Shown here: positions 18,080-26,681 of the stretch, piece by piece | How positions within the stretch are numbered: position 1 is the stretch's first letter | Layout of the letters: every line of letters begins with the position of its first letter | NCBI RefSeq assembly: GCF_002283555.1 | Contig: NZ_MVOI01000004.1 | Location: 1-64,000 of the forward strand | Reading direction: 5' to 3' | Source of the DNA: Rubrivirga sp. SAORIC476 | GTDB taxonomy: Bacteria > Bacteroidota > Rhodothermia > Rhodothermales > Rubricoccaceae | DNA: 64,000 nucleotides | Made by a program: the position numbers and the translations under genes | Notes under the pieces: model-generated | The model's input: only the letters and a program-made list of their open reading frames with translations | The model's database searches: none | What the model was told of the DNA's origin: nothing

Positions 18080-19600
18080 CTACGCGGTCTCCGGGGCGCG
18101 CTCCCCGCCGTCCCATTCCTTGAGCCGGTACTGGATCCAGCGGCGCGAGACGCCGAGCGTCCGCGCGGTCGCGGAGATGTTGCCGTCGCAGGCGGCCAGC
18201 GTCCGCTCCACCGCAAGTCGCTCGACCTCCTTCATCGTCATGCCCGGCGTCAGGTCGAGCGCGTCGTCGGCGGGGAGGTCGGGCAGGCGGAGGTCCTCGG
18301 CCTGCACTGTGGAGCCGCGCGTGAGCACGACGGCGCGCTCGACGGCGCCCTCCAGCTCACGCACGTTGCCGGGCCAGCGGTACCGGCGGATGGCGTCCAG
18401 GGCCGCCGCCGAGAACCCGTCCACGTGGGCCCGCGAGCCCGTCGCGAAGCGGTCCAGGAAGTGCGTCGCGAGCAGCATCGCATCGGTGCCACGGTGCCGC
18501 AGGGGCGGCATCTCGACTCGGATCGTGTTGAGACGGTAGAGCAGGTCCTCCCGGAACGTGCCGTCCTCGACGAGGTCCGCCAGGGGTCGGTTGGTGGCCG
18601 AGACCACGCGCACGTTGACGCGGCGCGAGACGGTGTCCCCCACGCGCCGCACCTCGCCCGTCTGGAGGACGCGCAGGAGCGCCGTCTGCAGCTTCGGGCT
18701 CAGGTCGCCGACCTCGTCGAGGAAGACGGTCCCGCCGTCGGCGGCCTCGAACAGACCTTTCTTGTCGGTCGCCGCGCCAGTGAAGGCCCCTTTGCGGTGG
18801 CCGAACAGCTCGCTCTCCAGCAGCTCGTCGGGGAGGGAGCCGCAGAACAGCGCGACGAACGGCTGGGCGGCGCGCGGCCCCTCGTAGTGGAGCGCGCGGG
18901 CGACGAGTTCCTTGCCGGTCCCCGTCTCGCCCTCGACCAGGATGGTCGCGTCCGTGTCGAGCACGCGGCGCAGGGTCTCGAACAGGCCTTCCATGGCCGG
19001 GCTGGTGCCCAGGATCTCGGCGAACCCGTGGCGGTCGCGCGCCTCGGCGAGCAGGCGGCGGTTCTCGTCGCGGAGCGCGGTCTCGCGGCGGGCGGCGTCG
19101 AGTGCGATGGCGGCCTGGTCGGCCACGGCGCGCAGGAACGGCAGGTGGTCCCGCGTGAATCGCCCCCGCGTGCGGACCGCGTCCAGGTACACCGCGCCGA
19201 CCTGCCGAGCGCGCAGCCGCAGCGGCACGCACGCGATGGACTGGATGTGCTGCAGCACGACGCTCTCGACGCCGCCGTAGCGCTCGTCGGCCTCGGCCTC
19301 GTAGACCAGCACCGGCTCGCCCGTCCGCAGGACCTCCTGGACGACGCTCGTGGACAGGGGGCGGACGCCCGCGAGGTCGTCGCCCGAGAAGTTGCGGCTG
19401 GCGCGGACCTCGAACGGGGCGTCGCGGCCTCCGTCGCCTTCCAGCAGGACGAAGCCGCGCTCGGCCCCGAGCGCGTCGAGCGTGGCGTCGAGGACGGCGT
19501 CGAGGACGGCCTCGGGCTCGCGCGCCGAGTTGAGGGCGGCCGCGATCTCGGAGAGGGCCGCGAGGGCGGCGGAGGCGTCGTGGGGAGGAGGGGCGGGCAT
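18080..19600 (-). CDS. GAF-domain sigma-54-dependent activator, Fis-type HTH
   Basis: A 506-residue enhancer-binding protein. An N-terminal GAF sensor (about 17-170) replaces a receiver domain. The AAA+ core has Walker A GETGTGKE (224-231), GAFTGA (271-276) for sigma-54 contact, Walker B TVFLDE (291-296) and WPGNVREL (409-416). A Fis-type helix-turn-helix ends the protein (about 456-495, [20 protein letters not shown]). The ligand is unknown. It starts at ATG 19600 and abuts the PEGA kinase. The two DUF5666 promoters on either side are natural candidate targets. Confidence 0.94.
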   Translation of the reverse strand: MPAPPPHDASAALAALSEIAAALNSAREPEAVLDAVLDATLDALGAERGFVLLEGDGGRDAPFEVRASRNFSGDDLAGVRPLSTSVVQEVLRTGEPVLVYEAEADERYGGVESVVLQHIQSIACVPLRLRARQVGAVYLDAVRTRGRFTRDHLPFLRAVADQAAIALDAARRETALRDENRRLLAEARDRHGFAEILGTSPAMEGLFETLRRVLDTDATILVEGETGTGKELVARALHYEGPRAAQPFVALFCGSLPDELLESELFGHRKGAFTGAATDKKGLFEAADGGTVFLDEVGDLSPKLQTALLRVLQTGEVRRVGDTVSRRVNVRVVSATNRPLADLVEDGTFREDLLYRLNTIRVEMPPLRHRGTDAMLLATHFLDRFATGSRAHVDGFSAAALDAIRRYRWPGNVRELEGAVERAVVLTRGSTVQAEDLRLPDLPADDALDLTPGMTMKEVERLAVERTLAACDGNISATARTLGVSRRWIQYRLKEWDGGERAPETA

Positions 19601-19702
19601 CAGGAGGGGACGGTGGGCGTCTCGTGGGGACGAGGAGATCAGTGAGAGACCGCACGCCGGTCAGGGGGCGTCCGCCTCGGGCGGTCACGCCAGCGGCCTT
19701 CG

Positions 19703-20707
19703 TCAGGGCACGCGGAACCCGGCCTCCTTCGAACGGCTCCGGTTTCCCGCTGCATCGGTCACCCAGATCGTCCAGTAGTAGTCGCCAGGCGCGAGCGCGG
19801 AGGCCAGCGGCAGGGCCGTCGTGGCAGGGGAGAGGCCGTCCGCGGACTGGATCAGGTTGGGAATACCGGCGCCGTCGATCAGGAACACGTCGGCGCGGTA
19901 GGTGAACGCGAACGGGAGCGCGGCCGGACGCCACTCCAGCACGGGCGGGTTGGCGGCGAGCGTCACCAGGCCCTGCGGACTGGCCGTGAGCGGCGTCTGC
20001 TCGATCACGCGGACGAGCGCGAGCGGCGGGCCGAGGGCGACGGCACCCGCGACGTCGGTGACCTCGATGCGGAGCGCCTGGCCCAGCAGCGACTGGACCT
20101 GCCCGCCAGGCAACGCAGCCGCGTCGAGCGCGGCCTCGTAGCGCCCGGGACCGACCTCCGTGAGGGGGGCTCGGAAGCCGAGCGACTCGACGACGAGCGC
20201 GACCGCGTCCACGTCCGACGGCCGGTCGGGGTCGGTCACGTCCGCCTCCACTTCGAGGCGGAACACGGGCGCGTCGGGAAACCAACGTTCGATGTGGACC
20301 GTCCGCGCGGCCTGCGCCGTCACGACCGGCAGCGCGTTCAGCTGGAGGAGCACCTCGGACGTGGACCCCGCCACCACGTCGGTCTCGACGGACGCCTCGG
20401 CCAGCCCGTCCGCCTCGGCGACGACCAGAATCCGCCCGCCCGGGATGCCGTCGAGCGTGAACGTGCCATCCGTCGCCGTCGTCGTGACCCGCTCGGTCCC
20501 GCCCCCCTGCGGCATCACGCGCACGCGGACGCCTCCCCGGCCGTCGAACGGTGGGTAGATGCCCGTCACCCGCCCCGACACCTCGCCCGCCGTCACGGGC
20601 GCGTCCGACAGGGGGTCGAGCGGGTTGCTGTGCGGGGCGTCGCCCAGGCACCCGGCGAGCCCGACCGCGACGACGACGCAGATGGCGAGACGAGTCACAA
20701 AGGGCAC
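19703..20707 (-). CDS. Lipoprotein with carboxypeptidase-regulatory-like domain
   Basis: A roughly 334-residue lipoprotein. The signal segment LAICVVVAVGLAGC ends in a lipobox Cys. It is followed by a carboxypeptidase-regulatory-like beta fold (GEVSGRVTGIYPPF, ATDGTFTLDGIPGG) and Ig/FN3-like strands to the end (DYYWTIWVTDAAGN). Such proteins sit on the outer membrane; role unknown. The start is uncertain: GTG 20707 or GTG 20698 gives a normal signal peptide, whereas ATG 20755 adds 16 unlikely residues. It converges with nothing; its stop lies 102 nt before the activator gene's start. Confidence 0.75.
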   Translation of the reverse strand: MPFVTRLAICVVVAVGLAGCLGDAPHSNPLDPLSDAPVTAGEVSGRVTGIYPPFDGRGGVRVRVMPQGGGTERVTTTATDGTFTLDGIPGGRILVVAEADGLAEASVETDVVAGSTSEVLLQLNALPVVTAQAARTVHIERWFPDAPVFRLEVEADVTDPDRPSDVDAVALVVESLGFRAPLTEVGPGRYEAALDAAALPGGQVQSLLGQALRIEVTDVAGAVALGPPLALVRVIEQTPLTASPQGLVTLAANPPVLEWRPAALPFAFTYRADVFLIDGAGIPNLIQSADGLSPATTALPLASALAPGDYYWTIWVTDAAGNRSRSKEAGFRVP

Positions 20708-20763
20708 GGCGTGGGGGAGAGAAAGGTAGAGCCGATGCAGCGGGGGTCGGGCCAACGGCCAAC

Positions 20764-20792
20764 GGCGGGAACTCCCCGGAGGAGTCCCCGCC
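20764..20792 (-). terminator. Hairpin after the large DUF5666 gene
   Basis: An inverted repeat GGCGGGAACTCC / GGAGTCCCCGCC with one mismatch and a short loop lies 24-52 nt past the stop of the 20816-22714 gene. There is no T-run, so termination strength is uncertain. Confidence 0.45.
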
Positions 20793-20815
20793 GCGGCGTG
20801 CCGCCGTGCGTGGCT

Positions 20816-22714
20816 TCAGCGTGCGACGGTCAGCGCCAGGGGCCCTCCTGCCGCGCGACCGTCGACGACCATGCGGACGAGGTAGACCCCGCTCGGGAGG
20901 CCGCTCAGGTCCAGCGTTGTCGTGTGGGAGCCCGCCGACTGCATGGCCGCGCCGAGGCGGGTGACCTCGCGGCCCAGCGTGCTGAACACCACGATCTCGA
21001 CCTCCGCGGCCGTCGCGAGGTCGTACCGCAGGCGGCCGATCCCCGCCAGGGGGTTCGGGGCGACCGCCAGCGCCGTCACGGTCGCCTCGCGTCCGGTCTC
21101 GGTCGCGACGGCGGTCGCCTCCGAGAGCACGACGACGCGGGTCGCCAGCACGCCGTCGGCCCCGCTGGTCCCGTTCGCGGCGACCGTCTCGCCGGACGCG
21201 ATGGCGGTCCGCGGCGCGCCCGAGGCGGACACGATGCGCGTGGCGGGCGTCACGTGCACCGTCACGCCGCCGACGCGGAAGCCAGTGGGCGTCACGCCGG
21301 TCGCCAGGCCGGTGGCGCGGGCGGTCGCGCGGACCTCGATCCGCGTGGCGAGCCACCCGAGGTCGGTCACGTCGGCCCACACCTCGACCGAGGCGCCGGG
21401 CGAGATGGCGTCGAGCGTCGTCGGCGTGCCGTCACGGCCAACGATGACCGTGGCAGCGTCGACGGCGAAGGGCACCTCGATCACGGCGAGCGAGTCGGTG
21501 CCGACGCCGGTGACGGGGCCGCGCAGCTCGACTCGCGTCGCGGAGCGGTCCTCCCGCTCGATTCGGGTCGCGCGCAGGGCCCCACCGGGCGCGATGACGG
21601 CGTGGAGCTCGACTACGTCGCCCGCTGCGAGACCCGCAGGCATCACGGTCGTCGAGTCGGTCGCGAAGGCGCGTCCGAGGAGCACCACCACGCCGTCGCC
21701 GACGGCATCGAGGACGGCGGTCACCTCGACCTCGTCGTCCAGAACGTCCTCGACCTTGATGTGCGTCGCGCGGCGGACGCCCGAGGCGACCACGTCGGCG
21801 CGGATCTCGACGAACTGGCCGACGACGAGCGAGGCGAACGGGATCGGGAGGCGAGCGTCGTCCAGCACGATCGTCGCGGCGGTCACCTCGAAGCGGAGCC
21901 CTGCGACCGTGAGCGCGTCGGCCTCCAGCGCCTCGATGGCGCCCGTCAGCTCGACCTCGTCGTCCGCGAAGTCCTCGACCTCGATTCGGGTGGCGACCAG
22001 CGACCCGTCGGCGGCGTAGGCCCCGTGGACTTCGACCAGCTGCCCGACGATGAGCGACTCGAAGGCGACCTCGGTCGCGCCGTCGTGGATGCGTGTCGCC
22101 TCGGTGACGGCGAACGTCCGGCCGAGGACGGTCAGTGAGGCCGGGCCGAGGTCCTCGATGGGGCCTTTGACCTCGGCGTCCTCATCGTCGCTGTCGTCGT
22201 CGTCCCGCTCGTCGATCTCGACGCGGTCGGCGACCACCTGCCCGGTGCTGTCGACCGTGCCGCGCACCTCGACGTGGAGGCCGACGAGCAGGTCGTCGAA
22301 CGACGCCGTGCCCTCGTCGTCGCGGATCCGGGTCGCGTCGGTGACGAGGACCCACACGGCCCCGACGCGCACCGCGCTGTCGCCGCGCTCGGTGATGGGG
22401 CCTTCGAGGCGGACCTCGTCGCTGCCGTCGTCTTGGATCTCGATGCGGGTCGCCGTCAGCGTGCCCTCCGCGTCGGCGTCCCCGCGGATCTCGACGGTGA
22501 GCCCGACCGCGAGTGCGCCGACCGTCGTGTCTCCGTCGTCGTCCCGGACTTCGGTGTCCGCGGTGAGCACGAAGGTGAGGCCGTCCACCGAGACCGAGGC
22601 GTCGGACAGCGCCGTGATGGGACCGGCGGCCTCGACGTCGCCGAGGGCGAACGCCGGCGCGGCGGCGACGACGAGCAGAGCCAGGGTAGGCAGAAGGCGT
22701 AGCGAGAGCGGCAT
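20816..22714 (-). CDS. Seven-repeat DUF5666 secreted protein with sorting domain
   Basis: A 632-residue protein: signal peptide (1-23, ending AFA), then seven tandem DUF5666 repeats of about 65-75 residues (around 25-545). Repeats share the 'GPI..L....(V/L)TV.G..F.V...T.I' and '(V)G..VE(V/I)...' patterns and are joined by very acidic linkers such as DERDDDDSDDED. The last 80 residues are a sorting domain (VAPNPLAGIGRLRYDL, FSTLGREVTRL, GLPSGVYLVRM, LTVAR). It is probably exported by a type IX system. Acidic linkers could bind cations, but this is inference. ATG 22714 gives the clean signal peptide. Confidence 0.88.
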   Translation of the reverse strand: MPLSLRLLPTLALLVVAAAPAFALGDVEAAGPITALSDASVSVDGLTFVLTADTEVRDDDGDTTVGALAVGLTVEIRGDADAEGTLTATRIEIQDDGSDEVRLEGPITERGDSAVRVGAVWVLVTDATRIRDDEGTASFDDLLVGLHVEVRGTVDSTGQVVADRVEIDERDDDDSDDEDAEVKGPIEDLGPASLTVLGRTFAVTEATRIHDGATEVAFESLIVGQLVEVHGAYAADGSLVATRIEVEDFADDEVELTGAIEALEADALTVAGLRFEVTAATIVLDDARLPIPFASLVVGQFVEIRADVVASGVRRATHIKVEDVLDDEVEVTAVLDAVGDGVVVLLGRAFATDSTTVMPAGLAAGDVVELHAVIAPGGALRATRIEREDRSATRVELRGPVTGVGTDSLAVIEVPFAVDAATVIVGRDGTPTTLDAISPGASVEVWADVTDLGWLATRIEVRATARATGLATGVTPTGFRVGGVTVHVTPATRIVSASGAPRTAIASGETVAANGTSGADGVLATRVVVLSEATAVATETGREATVTALAVAPNPLAGIGRLRYDLATAAEVEIVVFSTLGREVTRLGAAMQSAGSHTTTLDLSGLPSGVYLVRMVVDGRAAGGPLALTVAR

Positions 22715-22758
22715 GGGAAGGAGGGCGTGGGAGAAAAGGGCGAGACGATCCCTCCCTT

Positions 22759-22773
22759 CCAAGACCGGTGCCA
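22759..22773 (-). promoter_or_regulatory. Sigma-54-like -24/-12 promoter of the large DUF5666 gene
   Basis: Minus-strand TGGCAC (22773-22768), 5 nt, TTGG (22762-22759), followed by AAGGG as at the 14.2-kb gene (AAAGGG). It lies 45 nt upstream of the ATG at 22714. Confidence 0.6.
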
Positions 22774-22835
22774 CACTCGACCTCCCTCATTGGGACCCGT
22801 TTGGGCCTGTTCGTGGACCCGTGGGCGCGTCCGCC

Positions 22836-22860
22836 GTGCGCAGGTGCGCATCCGGTGCGC
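22836..22860 (-). promoter_or_regulatory. Triple GTGCGC element upstream of the large DUF5666 gene
   Basis: GTGCGC at 22836, 22844 and 22855 (steps 8 and 11), beginning 63 bp upstream of the -24 box, the same geometry as at 14281-14305. A further shared string, TGGACC(C)GTGGGCG, lies between it and the promoter at both loci (14249-14261 and 22814-22827). Confidence 0.65.
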
Positions 22861-22872
22861 GGTCGGCCCGAC

Positions 22873-22908
22873 AAAAAAAAGCCCCGCCGGGCCGAAGCCG
22901 GGCGGGGC
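22873..22908 (-). terminator. Intrinsic terminator after the 30-residue ORF
   Basis: Stem GCCCCGCC (22881-22888) and GGCGGGGC (22901-22908), extended inward by GGC/GCC, followed on the minus strand by eight T (22880-22873). It lies 38 nt past the stop of the small ORF and shields the DUF5666 control region from read-through. Confidence 0.9.
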
Positions 22909-22945
22909 AGGGGGGACGCGAGGCGTCGGCCGGGGCGCTCTCGGA

Positions 22946-23038
22946 TCAGCTCCGGGTCTTGGACCGCTCGGGGCGGGCCGCCAGGAGGAGAAGGGCGAGG
23001 AGAGCCGCCGGCACTGCGAGCTGTAGCGCAAGAACCAT
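22946..23038 (-). CDS. 30-residue membrane microprotein
   Basis: A short frame starting MVLALQLAVPAALLALLLL and ending in a basic tail (ARPERSKTRS), i.e. one hydrophobic helix with a positive cytoplasmic end. A strong intrinsic terminator follows 38 nt later, which implies that the stretch is transcribed as its own unit. No relative is recognised. Confidence 0.45.
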   Translation of the reverse strand: MVLALQLAVPAALLALLLLAARPERSKTRS

Positions 23039-23241
23039 GGCGTGCGGCGGCTGGTGGACAGGGACAGGTGGACATTCGTAAAGACGCGCCCGATGTTGCA
23101 GAAGTCACAACAGGTTGGGCGGATGGTCGTCCCCTCTGCCCGAACCGTCTCAGAGGGGGCGCGGCCGGTGCTCGCTTCGACGCCCGGGCGGCGTCGCGGA
23201 CGTGGCGCGCGGTATCCTGGCCGTCTCCTCCCCGCACCCCG

Positions 23242-23595
23242 ATGCCCTACTACTCCGGCAATCTCGACGGCCCGTTGCCCATCACGATTGACCTCACGCC
23301 TGAGTCCAACAGCATGGCGTTCCTGACCGTGTCGGGGTCGGTCTGGAGCGCGGCGACCAGCGTGCAGATCGGGATCGAGGTGACGTGGGAAGGGACCGCG
23401 CTAGGAGCGGCCACGATCTTCTCGAACGGCCCGAGCACGCACCGCGCGGTCGTCCCGAAGACCTTCGCCCTGGCCCTCGACAAGCCCTGGGATCCGAACG
23501 GGGATCCGCCGACGTACACCCTGACGCTGTCCCCGATGAACACGGACACGATCAGCGACCGGAACGACTCCTACCACATCGTCCTCGCCTCCTGA
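23242..23595 (+). CDS. Unknown beta-rich protein
   Basis: A 117-residue protein without signal peptide. It alternates short hydrophobic strands (SMAFLTVSGSVW, SVQIGIEVTWEG, RAVVPKTFALAL, TYTLTLSP, YHIVLAS), suggesting a single beta-sandwich. I recognise no family. ATG 23242 follows a C/T-rich leader. It ends 4 nt before the cupin gene, so the two are probably co-transcribed. An inverted repeat TGTTG-N9-CAACA lies upstream at 23094-23112. Confidence 0.6.
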   Translation: MPYYSGNLDGPLPITIDLTPESNSMAFLTVSGSVWSAATSVQIGIEVTWEGTALGAATIFSNGPSTHRAVVPKTFALALDKPWDPNGDPPTYTLTLSPMNTDTISDRNDSYHIVLAS

Positions 23596-23599
23596 CCCT

Positions 23600-23968
23600 G
23601 TGCCTCGTCACATCACGGCCCCGACCCGCATTCCCGGCCCGGGCGGCAAGACCATCGAAGAGCACGTCGGCCTCGTCAACACCGGGACCGCGAGCCTGTC
23701 GGTCGCCCACATGATCGCGCCGCCGGGATGGGAGGAGCCCGCCCAACAGCCCGCCTTCGACGAGGTGACCATCGTCCTGCGCGGGACGATGCGCGTCGAG
23801 CACGCGGGCGGCCACCTCGACGTGGGGGCGGGCGAGACCGTGCTCTGCGAGGCGGGCGAGCGGGTCCGCTACCTCAACCCGTCGGCTGACGACGAGTGCG
23901 AGTACTGGGCGGTCTGCACGCCCGCCTTCTCGCCGGACTCCGTCCACCGCGACCCCGAGGCGGGGTAG
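23600..23968 (+). CDS. Cupin-domain protein
   Basis: A 122-residue single-domain cupin starting at GTG 23600. The double-stranded beta-helix is visible from about residue 28 to 108, with motif 1 around FDEVTIVLRGTMRVEHAGG and motif 2 around GETVLCEAGERVRYLNP. The usual GxH(x)H metal ligands are not clear: motif 1 has DEV and RVEH instead. Catalytic versus binding role therefore cannot be decided. It follows the beta-rich protein by 4 nt and lies 34 nt before the DUF3095 gene. Confidence 0.82.
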   Translation: MPRHITAPTRIPGPGGKTIEEHVGLVNTGTASLSVAHMIAPPGWEEPAQQPAFDEVTIVLRGTMRVEHAGGHLDVGAGETVLCEAGERVRYLNPSADDECEYWAVCTPAFSPDSVHRDPEAG

Positions 23969-24002
23969 GGCACCGACGCCGGGCAGGGCGCGTTCGGGAG
24001 GC

Positions 24003-25157
24003 ATGTCCGCCGACTTCTACGCGTCCCTCCCCACCGTCGCCCGCTTCGACCGGCTCGTCGACGACGACGCCTACACGCCGCTGCCCGGCGACTGGACGGT
24101 CGTGCTGACGGACGTGATCGGCTCCACGGAGGCCGTGAAGGCGGGGCGCTACCGGGACGTGAACTACGTCGGCGCGGCCTCCATCGCGGCCGTCCTCAAC
24201 GCCGCCGACCGGGCCGACCTGCCGTTCGTGTTCGGCGGCGACGGCGCCACGCTGGTGGTCCCGCCCGGCGTGCTGGATGCCGCGCTGTCGTCGCTGGCCG
24301 CCCTGCAGGAGCACGCCCGCACCCGCCTCGGGCTGCCGCTCCGGGTGGGCGCGGTGCCGCTCGCCGAGGTCCGCGCCGCCGGGCACGAGGTGGCCGTGGC
24401 CCGGTACCAGGCCTCCGACACGTACGCGCAGGCGCTCTTCCAGGGCACGGGCCTGGCGTGGGCCGAGCACCAGGTCAAGGACCCCGCCACCGCCGACCGG
24501 TTCGCCAGCCACGCGTCCCCGACCGACGCCGATGACCCCTACGCGGGGCTGGAGTGCCGCTGGCAGGACGTGCGGAGCCCACGCGGCGAGACGGTGTCGC
24601 TGCTCGTCGAGGCCGTCGGCGAGGACCGCGACGCGACCTACCGGCAGGTGCTCGCGGCCATCGGCGAGATCTACCACGACGACGAGGCCCACCCGGTGGC
24701 CCTCGACCGGCTCCGGCTCGCGTTGTCGCCCGGCAAGTTCAGCCCCGAGGTGCGCCTCCGCCATCCCGAGCGCCGACTCCGCCAGCGGGCGACGCTCTGG
24801 GCGCTCAACGTGATCGGGCGCGTCCTCATCCGGTTCGGCATCGAGACCTCCCAGACCGACTGGGAGCGCTACCCGGTCCTCTTCCGGGCGTCGACCGACT
24901 ACCGCAAGTTCGACGGCGTCCTCCGGATGGTGCTCGCGGGCGGGACTGCGGAGCGCGCAGCGCTCGAGTCTCTCCTGGAGGACCTCCACCAGGACCGGCG
25001 CCTCGCCTACGGCCTCCACGTCTCCGACCGCGCCGTGCTCACGTGTCTCGTCTACGAGCGCATGGGCCAGCAGGTCCACTTCGTCGACGGCGCGGGAGGC
25101 GGCTACACCAACGCCGCGGTCGGCTTCAAGAAGCAACTCAAGGCGCTCGGGGGCTGA
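24003..25157 (+). CDS. DUF3095 protein (nucleotidyl-cyclase-like)
   Basis: A 384-residue protein matching my recollection of the DUF3095 family. Residues 30-75 resemble a class III cyclase core: VVLTDVIGSTEAVKAGRYRD, then NYVGAASI and FVFGGDGATLV. The first Asp and the GGDG turn would be metal- and nucleotide-binding positions in a true cyclase. Activity is unproven for the family. The C-terminal half (about 260-384) is specific to DUF3095. ATG 24003 is preceded by no obvious ribosome site. It lies 89 nt before a GAF histidine kinase in the same direction. Confidence 0.8.
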   Translation: MSADFYASLPTVARFDRLVDDDAYTPLPGDWTVVLTDVIGSTEAVKAGRYRDVNYVGAASIAAVLNAADRADLPFVFGGDGATLVVPPGVLDAALSSLAALQEHARTRLGLPLRVGAVPLAEVRAAGHEVAVARYQASDTYAQALFQGTGLAWAEHQVKDPATADRFASHASPTDADDPYAGLECRWQDVRSPRGETVSLLVEAVGEDRDATYRQVLAAIGEIYHDDEAHPVALDRLRLALSPGKFSPEVRLRHPERRLRQRATLWALNVIGRVLIRFGIETSQTDWERYPVLFRASTDYRKFDGVLRMVLAGGTAERAALESLLEDLHQDRRLAYGLHVSDRAVLTCLVYERMGQQVHFVDGAGGGYTNAAVGFKKQLKALGG

Positions 25158-25246
25158 CGCCGTGGGGCGGCGCTCTGCTGCGGGATCCTGTCGCCTTCAG
25201 GTGACAACCGATCGGCCGATACACCGGGGACGTCTCTCTCTTCCCG

Positions 25247-26518
25247 ATGGTCCTCACCGAGACCCGGCCGCTCGGGCGCCCCGCCGAGGCGCCCGAGGTC
25301 ACCCTCACTCGCCTCCGCCGGCTGCTCGACGTAAGCGTCGCACTCAACGCGTTCGGCGACACCCGCCGCCTGCTCGACTACATCGCGCGCACGACGACCG
25401 AGGTGCTCGCCTGTGAGGCCGCCTCGATCCTCTTGTTCGACGAGGTGACGGGCGCGCTCCGCTTCGAGGCGGCCACGGGCGACGCCGGCGCCTCGCTCGT
25501 CGGCTCGGAGGTGCCGCTGGTGGGCAGCCTCGCCGGGACCACCTTCCGGGACAACCGCATCCTCCACGCGGCCGACGCCGAGGTGGACGCCCGTCGCCAT
25601 CGCGAGAGTGACGAGCGGACCGGATTCGTGACGCGCTCGCTCGTCGGCGTCCCCATGCGCATCGACGGCCAGCCGGTCGGCGTGCTCCAGGCCCTCAACC
25701 CCACCCGCGACGCCTTCGACCGCGCCGACGCCGAGGCGCTGCTCATCATCGCGGCGCAGGCGGCGGTCGCCATCCGCAACGCCCGGCACGAAGAGGCGCT
25801 CCGACGCGCCAACGACCGCCTCGCGGAACTCGACCGGCTCAAGACCAACTTCCTGTCCATCGCCTCCCACGAGCTCCGGACGCCCATCACGGCGGTCCAG
25901 GGCTTCGGCCAGATCCTCGCCGAGGAGGTCCGTGGCGACCTCCACACGTTCGCCGACGCCGTCGTGTCGGCGGGGGCCCGCATGATGGATGTCGTGGAAA
26001 CGATCGACGTGATGGCCGAGGCGCGGGGCGACCTGGGCATCCATCCGGGCTCGCTGATCTCGCTGGCCGCGATCCTCTCGGACGTGGCGGGGGAGGAGGC
26101 TCCCCACGCCGAGGTGACGCTCCCGCCGGGACCACTGCTCGTTGAGGGCGATGCGCGGCGGTTGCGGCTCGCCGTCCGCAACCTCGTCCGCAACGCCATG
26201 CAGTTTTCCGATCCGGGCGGACCGGTCCGCGTGCAGGCGCGCGTGCTCCACGGCGAGGTGCTGTTCGACATCGAGGACGAGGGGCGCGGCCTCTCGACCG
26301 GTGACCTGGAGCGCATCTTCGAGGCCTACGTGCAGGTCTCGGACCCCGACCACCGCGACCACGAGGGCCTGGGGGTCGGGCTGACGGTCGCGCGGGCGAT
26401 CCTGATCCAGCACGGCGGGCGCCTCTGGGCGGAGAGCGACGGACCCGGCCGCGGGGCCACGTTCCACGCACGCCTCCCTCTGGCCTCGGCGGCGCCGGGA
26501 GGGGACGGCGCGCCGTAG
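25247..26518 (+). CDS. GAF-domain sensor histidine kinase
   Basis: A 423-residue soluble histidine kinase with no membrane segment. The GAF domain spans about 35-180. HisKA has the phospho-acceptor H208 in SIASHELRTPITAV. The ATPase domain shows the N box (AVRNLVRNAMQFS), G1 (DIEDEGRGL), F box (IFEAYVQV) and G2 (GLGVGLTVAR). There is no receiver or response-regulator gene next to it, so the partner is elsewhere. The ligand of the GAF domain is unknown. It starts at ATG 25247 after a CTCTCTCTT leader. Confidence 0.93.
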   Translation: MVLTETRPLGRPAEAPEVTLTRLRRLLDVSVALNAFGDTRRLLDYIARTTTEVLACEAASILLFDEVTGALRFEAATGDAGASLVGSEVPLVGSLAGTTFRDNRILHAADAEVDARRHRESDERTGFVTRSLVGVPMRIDGQPVGVLQALNPTRDAFDRADAEALLIIAAQAAVAIRNARHEEALRRANDRLAELDRLKTNFLSIASHELRTPITAVQGFGQILAEEVRGDLHTFADAVVSAGARMMDVVETIDVMAEARGDLGIHPGSLISLAAILSDVAGEEAPHAEVTLPPGPLLVEGDARRLRLAVRNLVRNAMQFSDPGGPVRVQARVLHGEVLFDIEDEGRGLSTGDLERIFEAYVQVSDPDHRDHEGLGVGLTVARAILIQHGGRLWAESDGPGRGATFHARLPLASAAPGGDGAP

Positions 26519-26681
26519 CCATACGCTCGTGTCTCGCTTTGCCGTTCGTGGATGCTACGAGGCTGCAGAAGGGTGGGCGGCTCGTCCGCTCAGGGCACGA
26601 CGACCTCCCGGACGACAGGGTGGAGGCATCATCGAGAGAGGCGGAGAACGCTGGGGGTCAGAGGCGACCTGCCATCGCGGG

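Noticed and set aside
17941-18216. Frameshift in the PEGA kinase gene
   Set aside because: The +1 frame closes soon after, and the open frame continues cleanly through the kinase motifs to 18079, so a start-codon problem is more likely than a frameshift.
23094-23112. TGTTG-N9-CAACA inverted repeat as an operator
   Set aside because: Short arms, a single copy, and no regulator nearby to support it.
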